NCBI GenBank assembly: GCA_037127255.1
Contig: JBANSL010000009.1
Location: 38,352,975 to 38,416,974, forward strand
Source: Persicaria tinctoria
Lineage: Eukaryota > Streptophyta > Magnoliopsida > Caryophyllales > Polygonaceae
DNA length: 64,000 bases
Direction: 5' to 3'
In this document: positions 34,084 to 43,093 of the stretch, in pieces
How the letters are laid out: every line of letters starts with the position of its first letter
How positions within the stretch are numbered: the first letter of the stretch is position 1
Translations under genes and position numbers: made by a program
Notes under the pieces: generated by a model
The model's input: the letters and a program-made list of their open reading frames with translations, nothing else
Told to the model about the DNA's origin: nothing
Databases searched by the model: none

Positions 34084-35393
34084 AGGCTGTTTAAGATGCG
34101 GTATAAAAGGATCATGGCATTATCGGTAAGGAGAGAGCCAGAGTTTAGGTGGGGTAGGAGGCAACGTACAATGATGTTGAAAATAATTTTTGCCTCTAGG
34201 GTAAGGAATGAGTGGGTAAGCTGTTTTGAGGTGTTGTTGGATGCTTCGGGCAGGAGATATTTGGATCGGGCAAGGGCGATGCACTGTTCTTTCGTGGGGT
34301 TTTCTTGAGAGGATGGACAAGGTCTAGGTAGGCCAAGGAAATCAGCGAAGTCAATGAAGTTGAAAGAAATTCTAACTCCCTTGACGACGGATTCCAAAGA
34401 CCAACCGTCGGCATTGTGTTTGGCTTTTAGGTTTATATAGAACAGGCGGGTAAGTTGGGGATAATAGACAGCTTCAAGGTTGAGAAGGGTCCAGGCAGGG
34501 GATTGTTTGAGTAGAGAGATGCATGGCAAATTCAAAGCTTCAAAGAACGCAAGATCTAAAAAATCAGAACAATAAATCTCACGAGTTCAAAACTCATCTA
34601 CCCACTTTCCAGCCATATCAGCATTTTCAAACCATGAAGAGGGAAAGGATTGGTTTACCTGGATGAGGGCAGGTGGATCAGCATTCTTCTTGCGAGCCTG
34701 TGTGGGAGCAGTCCTCTTGGCAGGCGCCTCAAGGCTTCTGAGAGTGCCCTTCCTGGTACGCTTGGGAGATGGAGGCTTTGTTGCTGATGCTTTCCGCTTC
34801 TTTGGAGACGGGGGAGGAGGAGGAGGAGAAGGAGAGGGAAGAGGTTCGGGCTCCTCATCCTCTTCGTCCTCAGACCCCGAGTCCTCAGCGGACCCTTCAT
34901 CGTTGTCTCCTTCAACATCCTCGTCATCACCGGTCTCGTCGTCCTCCTCTTCTTCTTCCTCTGGTTCCTCCTCAGTGGGAACCTCCTTCTCAGCCTCTTT
35001 TCGAACACTCTCGGCCTCCTCCTAGGCCAATTTCCTCGCCAGCTCAGCCTCTTCCTCGGCCTTTCTCTTTCTCAGAGCTTCTTCCTCGGATTCCTTGGCG
35101 GCATCTCGTTCCAAAATCGCATCTAGATCCTCCTCTTCCTCCTCTTCGTCCACCTCCTCAGCAATGATTTTCTTTTTCCCTTTTTGCTTTGCACTGAGAG
35201 GTTTATTCGCTGAGCGCTTCAGAGAACTCTTGGTTATTGCAGTCGTGCTCTCAGCGATGGTGCTCTGGACAGTAGCTGGGACGATTGCTTGTGGAGTGGG
35301 TTATGGTTGAGGGGAAGTAGCAATGGCCTGGCGTCCCTTGGGGGTGGCGCCAAGACGTTTGGGTGTGGATGCTTTCTTTGATTTGGGAGCCAT
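34084..35393 (-). pseudogene. N-terminal part of Sirevirus ORF3 (env-like)
   Basis: The frame starts with ATG at 35393 (MAPKSKKASTPKRLGATPKG) and runs in one frame to the insertion at 34083. It has three internal stops (TAA 35301-35303, TAG near 35023, TGA near 34590). It is very charged: a Glu-rich middle (about 35150-34850), a Pro/Ser and Lys/Arg stretch, then a folded-looking region (WTLLNLEAVYYPQLTRLFYI; GVRISFNFIDFADFLGLP). The latter resembles the plant transposon protein domain found in retroelement extra ORFs. It continues at 16312-16723. By position it matches the env-like ORF of some Sireviruses; no signal peptide or clear membrane segment is visible. Confidence 0.7.
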
Positions 35394-35878
35394 GGAGACA
35401 TTCGGCTAGGGTTTCAGAATAGGTTGAGAGGTTGAAGAAGAAGACGAATTGGAAAGGGTTTAGATAAGTCTGAAGTGGTGAGAGAAACGGGTACAGTTTG
35501 GGGTTTAAGTAGAGTGAGATAATGAAGTTGATGGGACGGGTTTATGGTTCCAATGTGGGTAATCATAACATTGCCATTTTGAAAATATTTCAATTCAAAA
35601 TTCAAACCTTCTTCTCACAATTTAAAATAGGAGGGAATAAATCCGAAAATATCTTTCCCAAAATTAAAACACATACTCGGATAGAGAAATAAAATATGTG
35701 ATATATATAAAGAAGTTTAAAATCCATTAAAAACTATATTTGATCAAATATCTAAAAAGATATTAACCAAATATATGATCCGGTATCTGTTCTGTACCAT
35801 TCAGATCACAAACCTTGACATAATTCTCAAAGATCTTGACACTGAGTAGAATTTATCTTTCGTAAAGGGAAGTTCCCC
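35394..35878. other. Spacer between Sirevirus pol and ORF3
   Basis: AT-rich sequence without a frame I recognise, between the pol stop at 35879 and the ORF3 ATG at 35393. It may supply the 5' leader for ORF3 expression. Confidence 0.5.
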
Positions 35879-36520
35879 CTAAGAAAGTGCATCTTTGTTA
35901 AGCATTACAATCTCACGTCCAATGAAGGTGAACCTGTCCTCTGCCAAAGGCTTAGTAAAAATGTCAGCCCATTGATAATCAATTGAAATAAAGGATATGG
36001 ACACATCACCTTTTTCGACATGGTCTCTAATGAAATGATGTTTTACATCAATATGTTTGGTCTTTGAATGCTGAACAGGATTCTCTGTAATGGAGATGGC
36101 ACTTGTATTGTCGCACTTAATGGGAATGCCTTTGAAGTTGATGCCAAGATCTCTCATTTGTTGAGCTATCCAAAAGATTTGGGAGCAACATGCTCCAGCT
36201 GCTATGTATTCGGCTTCAGCAGTGGATAGAGCAACTGAGTTTTGTTTCTTTGAATGCCAACTGATCAAGGATGCTCCTAAGAATTGGCAACATCCTGGCG
36301 TGCTCTTTCTATCCACCTTATAGCCTGTAAAATCTGCATCAGAATACCCGATTAATGTAAAATCTTTTTGCTTTGGGCACCACAAACCAAGCTCCTTAGT
36401 GCCATTGAGATATCGAAAGATCCTCTTCACAGCTACGAGGTGAGATTCTTTAGGATCAGCTTGAAACCTAGGACACATGCAAACACTAAACATGATGTCA
36501 GGTCTACTAGCTGTAAGATA
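35879..36520 (-). pseudogene. Sirevirus RT C-terminus and RNase H
   Basis: Reads YLTASRPDIMFSVCMCPRFQ then a copia RNase H with GYSDADFTGYKVDRKSTPGC, ALSTAEAEYIAA, KCDNTSAISI and KHIDVKHHFIRDHV, ending at 35879. It joins the RT block at 36758 across the Stowaway MITE, so the polyprotein is cut at the IGSLL/YLTA boundary. Confidence 0.88.
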
Positions 36521-36757
36521 TACTCCCTCCTATCTAAAATATAAGATGTTTTAATTTCCGGCACGTACTTCAATGAGTTAAAAACTATATAAAATATTAA
36601 CTTTTTTTACAATTTTTTTTATAATTAAGTACTTCTTACTAATAAATATTAAAGTATAAAAAAAATTTAATAAAAAATAATATTTTATACAATTTTTTGA
36701 CACATTAAAATACATGCATGAAAGTCAAAGATCTAATATATTTGATCGGAGGGAGTA
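36521..36757. mobile_element. Stowaway MITE (Tc1/mariner type), 233 bp
   Basis: CTCCCTCC at 36523 and GGAGGGAG ending 36755 form inverted ends. TA at 36521-36522 and 36756-36757 is the target duplication. The interior is AT-rich and non-coding. CTCCCTCCGT-type ends and TA duplication are the Stowaway signature. It sits in the RT coding sequence of the Sirevirus. Confidence 0.92.
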
Positions 36758-37598
36758 GTAAAGATCCAATCATTCCTCGATACTCCTTTTGATTGACACT
36801 CTTCCGAGTCTTGTCTTGATCTAGAGATAGTGTTGAGCTCATGGGTGTCTTGGCTGCTTTGGATTGATCCATCTTGAATTTCTTCAAGAGATCCTTAGTG
36901 TACTTGATTTGGTTGACAAAGATCCATTTCTTGGATTGATGAACTTGTAATCCCAAAAAGAAGTTGAGTTCACCCATCAAGCTCATCTCAAATTCACTGC
37001 ATATAATGTCAGAAAATTCCTTGCACAAAGATGTGTTAGTAGCACCAAACAATATATCATCAACATATATTTGAATAACCAAAATGACCTTTCCTTTGGT
37101 CTTGATAAAAAGAGTCTTGTCGATCAACCACCTTTTAAAATCATTTTCTAAAAGATATTTTGACAAGCGCTCATACCAAGCTCTTGGGGCTTGTTTCAAA
37201 CCATAAAGCGCTTTGTCTAGTTTATAAACATGATTAGGAAATTCCGTACTTTCAAAACCTGGGGGTTGAGCCATATAAACTTCTTCCTCTAAGAAACCAT
37301 TAAGAAAAGCACACTTGACATCCATTTGATATAACTTTATGCTCATAAAAGATGCAAATGCTAATAAAATGTGAATGGCTTCAAGTCTGGCTACGTGAGC
37401 AAAAGTCTCCTCGTAGTCAATACCTTCCTCTTGATTGTAGCCTTGAGCAACAAGCTTTGCTTTGTTCCTCACGATCTTACCATTCTCATCTAGCTTGTTC
37501 CGAAATACCCATCGTGTGCCAATAACTGATTGATGCTTTGACCTAGGCTTCAAGGTCCAGACTTTCTTCCTTTCAAATTCGTTAAGCTCACTTTGCAT
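36758..37598 (-). pseudogene. Sirevirus reverse transcriptase
   Basis: Copia RT motifs appear in order: VIGTRWVFRNKLDENG, LVAQGYNQEEGIDYEETF, KLYQMDVKCAFLNG, YKLDKALYGLKQAPRAWY, catalytic YVDDILFG, then KTPMSSTLSLDQD. The frame is open until the Stowaway insertion. It would copy element RNA inside virus-like particles. Confidence 0.92.
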
Positions 37599-38086
37599 AG
37601 CAATGATCTAGTCTGGCTCTTGAAGGGCCTCATCTTCCTTCTTTGGTTCAATAAGAGAAACAAATGCGTGAATACTAAGGGCTCATCTTCCTTCCTTTCA
37701 AATTCGTTAAGCTCAGTTTGAATACTAGATGTAGGGTCAGAAATGATATCCTTTAATGAGTGTGATGAGGAGTATTTGAATTTTCTTTTGCTAGTCTCAG
37801 CTCCTTGATTCGTCACACCAGCAGGATTGATTTGTGGTACATCTGACTCCATGGACCTGTTAGGTTCAGTGACAGCAGTTTCTGACGTCTCGACATTGTT
37901 GGATTGGACACCAAGGGCTTTGGACGAATCTTCAACACCTTGGGCCAATTCTTCAGTGTTGAGAATCTGTTTCTGCATGTTCCTCTTCTCTGTGTTTTTG
38001 GTGGCAGCATCATCACCTTCCTCGTTCTCTGCATGGATGTTAAGATCTATATCTGCAACACTTTCGCTCAAAGAACCGTCATTGCA
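37599..38086 (-). pseudogene. Sirevirus integrase-RT linker with local duplication
   Basis: Low-complexity acidic linker (AENEEGDDAATKN...) leading to SLKDIISDP, normal between copia integrase and RT. A 25-bp segment of the RT start (37566-37590) is repeated at 37691-37715 and disrupts the linker frame. A stop lies near 37608-37610. Confidence 0.7.
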
Positions 38087-39067
38087 TTAATCAAATATAA
38101 CATGTATACTTTCTTCAACTAACTGGGTCCTTTTATTGAAGATTCTATAGACTTTGCTACTTGTGGAGTAGCCAAGAAATATACCTTCATCACTACGCGC
38201 ATCAAATTTCCCAAGGTTATCTTTTCCATTGTTATGAACAAAACAAGTACAGCCAAAGGGTTTAAAATAAGATATAAGTGGTTTGCGGCCTTTGAAAAGT
38301 TCATAAGGAGTTTTCTTTAAGATGGAACAAATAAGACAATGGTTCAAAATATAGTTAGTTGTGTTAACAGCTTCAGCCCAATAGGTTTTAGGTAATGCAT
38401 TTTCTAAAAGCATAATCCTGGCCATGTCCTCTAGGGTGAAGTTCTTTCGTTCCACAACCCCATTTTGTTGAGGTGTCCTAGGAGCAGAAAAGTTATGGGA
38501 GATGCCATATTTAGCACAAAATAAATCAAACTGAAGTTGATCAAACTCCCTACCATGATCACTTCGAATTGACACTATGGGCTCGTTTCTTAAAGTTTGC
38601 AACTCCTTACATAGTTTTGAAAACTCAAATAAGGCTTCTGATTTTTCTTTTAAAAATGAAACCCAAGTATATCTAGAAAAATCATCAACAACAACAAGCA
38701 TGTACTTTTTACCATTGGGAGATTTGACTCACATAGGACCACATAAATCCATATGTAAAAGTTCAAGGGGCCTAGAAGAACTTACAACCTTTTTGGGTTT
38801 GAAAGAGCTACGTGTTTGTTTACATCGTGTGCATGCATTGCACATATCAATACCTTTGAAGTCCATCTCAGGTAGCCCTCTTACAAGCCCTTTGGACACA
38901 AGCTTCTGTAATGTATGTGGACTCACATGACCAAGTCTCCTGTGCTAGAGCTTTGGATCGTCCGTCAAAGCCTTTAGACAGGTTAAGCTTCCTTGTGTCA
39001 CTTGCTCACCATTTACAGCATATATATTGTTGTAACGATATGCAGTCAGAACAACTTCACCTGTAAC
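38087..39067 (-). pseudogene. Sirevirus pre-integrase zinc domain and integrase
   Basis: The HHCC part has HRRLGHVSPHTLQKLV and CNACTRCKQTRSSF. The catalytic core shows VVVDDFSRYTWVSFLKEKSE, SIRSDHGREFD and RTPQQNGVVERKN (D, D, E). A C-terminal part follows (YELFKGRKPLISYFKPFGC). Two in-frame stops interrupt it: TAG at 38945-38947, where W is expected, and TGA at 38729-38731, where R is expected. Confidence 0.9.
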
Positions 39068-39355
39068 TTATCTGCATACTAGACATCTTTTCTTGTTAAA
39101 TCTGACATCATTGCCACTATCACATAATTGAGATACACTAAGCAAATTATACTTCAAACCATTCACAAGATAGACATTCTTAATACTATGGTTGGAATCA
39201 CTCCCAACACTACCAATACCAACGATGTCGCACTTTCCTTTGTCACCAAGAGTGATTGTTCTAGTGGACTGCTTCTTTAGATTATGGAAAAGAGAACTCC
39301 TTCCACTCATATGCATCGAGCATCCACTATCAATAATCCATTTTTGCTCTTTCAC
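39068..39355 (-). pseudogene. Sirevirus aspartic protease
   Basis: Carries the copia protease active site WIIDSGCSMHMSG, then TITLGDKGKCDIVGIGSVG and YNLLSVSQLCD. It lies between gag and integrase as expected. A frame change separates it from gag. Confidence 0.88.
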
Positions 39356-41189
39356 CTTGGTGATCTCCTACAAAACAAACATCAACCTTTGTGGCTAGAC
39401 CAATAAGCAAATTTAGATCCATTATTGGGATAAACCATATTTGGTAAAATAGTGCCTTTGGGGACCCAAACTTGCGTTATCCGTTCTTTTCTCAAATGAA
39501 CAAGAAATGTATTGCGAATAATATGTGGATCCTTTCTTCTATAGGGGCAGTTCTCTTTTACATGTCCCTTTCTAGCACAGTGGTGACATATAGGAGAGGT
39601 TCTGCTTCCTTTTGCCTTTACAAAAGTGGTAATGTGCTGCTTCTTTAAAAACCTTGGATTGTAGATTTGTAACCAATACCACTTTTGTTTAGAGAACTTT
39701 GTTGCTCACCCAACATCCTATCAAGAGTGCCTTTGGATTTGGTAAAACTTATGAGGGCTGTCTGTTGGTCTTGAATCTTATTATTCAGGAAGATCTTCTT
39801 GTTCTCTAAGTGATGATGTTCACTTCTTAGAGAGGAGAGATCTTGCTTGAGTTCAGATTTCTCCGAGTCAAGAGTCTTGACTTTAATGTCAAGACCTGAA
39901 TAAGAAGCTTCAAGACTTTTGACCCTCATAGACAGATCATCAATAGTTCTTTCCTGGTCCACAGTTTTCTTAATAAGAGTGTTAGTTTGGGCAATAAGTT
40001 TCTCTTCATTGGCAATCATATTAGAAAGGAATTCCGATAATACCTCTTTTGGACTTGCCATAAGTTCTCTTACAGTTACCTCAAGCTTCTCATCGTGGGA
40101 TTCATCTCCTGAGGCCATAAGACAGACATTGGCCTTCTCATCATCGGAGTCAGAGTCAGAATCACTCCAAGTTGCCACCATGGCTTTCTTTTTCCATCTA
40201 TCACCCTTATTGGACTGGCTCTTCGTCTTTTGAGGGCAGTCTTTTACAAGATGATCTGTTTCACCACATTCAAAACAAGACAAAGGTTTAGTCTTCTTAT
40301 CATATTTGTTGTATTGAGACTTACCTCGAAATTTAGAAGACTCTGATCCATCCTTGTTGTTGAATTGTTTCTTCATTTTGAGGATTCGAGCAAGGCCTCT
40401 TGTGATAAGAGCAAAAGGATCATCCTCATCGTCATCCTCATCTTCGGAATCAGATCCATCTTTGGGCTCATCCTTCTTAGACTTGAGCGCCAAGTTCTTA
40501 GTGCTTGTTGGAAGTTCTCCGTCGTCTTCATTAAGGATCATCTCATGCGTGATCAGTTTCCCAAGCAGATCGTCAAAGGGCAGAGTGGTGAGGTCTTGGA
40601 CTTCCTCTATGGCTGTTACTTTAGGATCCCACTTTTCTTTTGGGAGGCACCTCAATATCTTCATCACTTTCTCAACGTTCGTAAAGCTCTTGCCAAGAGA
40701 GTCGAGGTTGTTGGTGATTTCTGTGAATCGTGTGAACATGGCCTTGATGGACTCATCAGACTTCATTTTGAAAAGCTCATACTTTCGAAGGAAGATACTG
40801 ATCTTGGTGTCCTTTACTTGGCTGGTTCCTTCATAGGTGACGACCAGCTTGTCCCAAATATCTTTAGCTGACCTACAAGATGAAATACGGTTAAACTCAT
40901 CAGTGCTAAGACCACAATAAAGTAAGTTGATAGCCCTGTAGTTTTTGGAGACGAGTTCAAGATCCGCTTGGATGTATTCAGACTCCTTCTTCCCAATTTT
41001 GGTTCCATTTGGTCCGTCTTTTTCTGGAACCTTCGGACCGTTCTCTATAATGTTCCAAAGTTCCAGATCTTGATCTATAATGAACATCTTCATCAATGAT
41101 CTCCAGTGGAAAAAATTGTTTCCAACAAAGAGTGGTGGTCTACTGGTAGACCTTCCCTGTGCAAATCCTCCGCTTGCTTCACAAGACAT
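39356..41189 (-). pseudogene. Sirevirus gag
   Basis: The likely start is ATG at 41189-41187 (MSCEASGGFAQGRS), 45 nt after the PBS. Capsid-type regions of the copia UBN2 kind (FFHWRSLMKMFI; AKDIWDKLVVTYEGTSQVKD) precede a zinc knuckle CFECGETDHLVKDC, an acidic/coiled-coil stretch and a second CCHC (CHHCARKGHVKENC, about 39590-39550). The first frame ends at 39645 and the second zinc finger is in another frame, so a small indel broke the gene near 39650. Confidence 0.85.
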
Positions 41190-41233
41190 GATAAAAAACT
41201 CACAAGATTGTTTGATCGAAAGCAGTGAGTAAA

Positions 41234-41245
41234 GCTCTGATACCA
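41234..41245 (-). other. Sirevirus primer binding site (tRNA-iMet)
   Basis: TGGTATCAGAGC on the minus strand, two bases after the LTR end ...CCTTCA. It is complementary to the 3' end of plant initiator tRNA-Met and primes minus-strand DNA. Confidence 0.95.
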
Positions 41246-41247
41246 AT

Positions 41248-41593
41248 TGAAGGTTCGATAATGTAAAACAAAGTAATATAAAGATACTCTAGAAAGGGGG
41301 TTGAATAGAGTATGCCGGTTTTTCGCAGATAGTCTCAAAACTTTTGAAGCTCGTGCAAAACCCTTTGAGATTAGACTTAGTCTTTTCTCTGAAAACCTGA
41401 ATCACAAAGTTAAACAATTCGAACCAAGTGCGGAAATAAGGTAAAGCAGTAAGTAAAGGACGCAATGAGTTATTTACGAGGTTCGGCACGAACTTAGCCT
41501 ACGTCCCAGCCTAGGGTTTTTCCACAACCCTAGGATTCAACCCCCTTTCTAGAGTATCTTTATATTTCTTTGTTTTACATTATCGAACCTTCA
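41248..41593 (-). repeat. Abnormal Sirevirus 5' LTR: R-U5 plus inverted U5 copy
   Basis: Positions 41248-41542 match the last 295 bp of the 3' LTR. The U3 part is missing. Instead, 41535-41593 is an inverted copy (58 of 59 positions) of the LTR's own end at 41248-41306. The element therefore starts and ends with the same U5 terminus TGAAGGTTCG. At the junction, ATTCAACC (41535-41542) is shared by both sequences. The target duplication TATTT follows at 41594, so this altered end was the one integrated. Confidence 0.88.
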
Positions 41594-43093
41594 TATTTAT
41601 TTAAGCATTTGAAGTGATATGAATAAATTCTTGACTACTCTTATGACCAAAGGTCCTACTATTTCCCAAAATGTTTTATAAAATTTGATGGTTATCCCAT
41701 CTGGGCCTGACGATTTATTTTTGTCCATCCTGAAAACCGCGTTTTTTATTTCCTTGTTTGTTTGTGACAGGTTTAATCAAATACTCACTCTTCTCTACAG
41801 TGATCGAGTTGGTGATTATATCTAGTCGGTTTGTCGAGTCCCTTCCTCTTGATCCTACCATTTTAAATCTATTTTCGAAATCCCTTCGAATTTCTTATCT
41901 TATTTTCTTCTCTTGTAATTAATTAATGTTCCCTCTGCAGACGTAATTTGTCTAATAATTTTCCTATTTTTTCTATCAGAAGCTATTTTGTGGAAATAGC
42001 CAAAATTAGTATCCGCAAGTTTTAAGTGCTTTGTCTTCGCTCGTTGATTCAAGAATATTTTGTGATAATTCAGTAGGGCCTCCTTTTTCTTTAGTAAGTT
42101 CGATTGTTTATCTTATTTTTTTGTCCTTGTCTTTGTGTGTCTAAATTCTGGGTTATTATCAATTCCTCCTCCAACAACTTAAGTTGTCTAAAATGTTTCT
42201 AAACGTCTTCTTGTTCCATTCTTTAGCCTTAGCCTTGAGAAATTTTGTTTTGAAAACAAGTTGAAACATGGCCGAGCCATGACAGTTGGCTCGCCACACT
42301 TGTTTCACAACATTTCTGAAGTCTTTCCTTTTGCAGCCATATGTTTGTAAATTTTAATGGTGCCGCCTTGAGAGGTTCACCATTATGTATTTCAAGAGAG
42401 ATTGGGTTGTGGTCAGATGTTGAAACAACACAAGGAATTATTTGCAAATTCAAGTATTCATTAATGATTTAACTCTGTACTAACGCCCTGTCGATTCTTT
42501 CATATATGTATTCATCATCTGTAAATTTCTTTCTCCGCGTAAATCGGTTCCCACTAAATGGAAGGTATATTAAGTCATGTTTGTTCCTAAGTTCTAGTAG
42601 CCTTGTGAACCGATTTGGGTTGGTCTCAGCACCTCCTAATTTATCTTTAATAGAGACTATATCATTCATGTCTCCAATAATGATACATGGAATATTTGAT
42701 TCTTCCATTATAGCTTCAACTTCAAGCCAAAATTCATATTTCTCCCTTTCCACTGAGGGGCGTAGATAAAAATTATTTTGCACTCAAAATTCGAGTTTGT
42801 GTTTTTATAAGTAATTGCAATGTGTCTTGGTCTTTGCTTGTTAAGAGTGATGATTTCATGTGTTAGAAGTTGCGATTTTTAGAGTACACAATACTCCCGA
42901 TCGACCAATAGCTGGCGACCAAATAGCAGCATCAAAACACGCATTTCTCCATTTTTCCTCATCCGGTATTTTGTCTGTTTTTTGTCTCTGTCGGAGCAAT
43001 GATTTGGATATGTTCATTTTTGCAAAAAGTGCTAATTTCTGTCAATAAGTTAGGTTTACCAATGCCTCTACAATTCCAGGGGTAGATTCTCAT
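41594..43093 (-). pseudogene. LINE endonuclease and RT N-terminus
   Basis: ORF2 begins near 43093 (MRIYPWNCRGIGKPNLL), the standard start of a plant L1 AP-type endonuclease. Catalytic-type motifs follow: GDMNDI (about 42660), YERIDRALV (about 42490) and SDHNPIS (about 42410). The RT fingers region comes near 41690-41610 (GITIKFYKTFWEIVGP), ending at the Sirevirus. Several stops and frame changes break it. The endonuclease would nick target DNA for target-primed reverse transcription. Confidence 0.82.

Larger units (their letters stand above)
14967..41598 (-). mobile_element. Sirevirus (Ty1/copia) with env-like ORF3, 26.6 kb with nested insertions
   Basis: The element spans 14972-41593 and is flanked by the 5-bp duplication TATTT (14967-14971 and 41594-41598). 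On the minus strand the order is LTR, PBS, gag, protease, integrase, RT, RNase H, acidic ORF3, polypurine tracts, LTR. An ORF after pol together with more than one GGGGGAG-type polypurine tract fits Sireviruses. Where the LTRs align (about 295 bp) I count 11 differences, about 3.7 percent. Internal insertions are a Stowaway MITE (36523-36755) and a 17.3-kb LTR-like element holding a Helitron (16729-34078). Gag-pol is also broken by a frameshift and stops. Confidence 0.9.

Noticed and set aside
34663..35310. Plus-strand Gly/Ser/Pro-rich open frames
   Set aside because: They are the antisense of the Glu/Lys-rich ORF3 of the Sirevirus, whose minus-strand frame is continuous with recognised sequence.
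39192..40871. Plus-strand Ser-rich open frames over gag and protease
   Set aside because: They are antisense shadows of the Sirevirus gag and protease.
14972..41593. A giant 26.6-kb terminal-inverted-repeat DNA transposon (ends TGAAGG...CCTTCA)
   Set aside because: The inverted ends are two U5 termini of a Sirevirus: a PBS, gag-pol order, polypurine tracts, a second LTR and a 5-bp TSD all support an LTR element with an abnormal 5' LTR.
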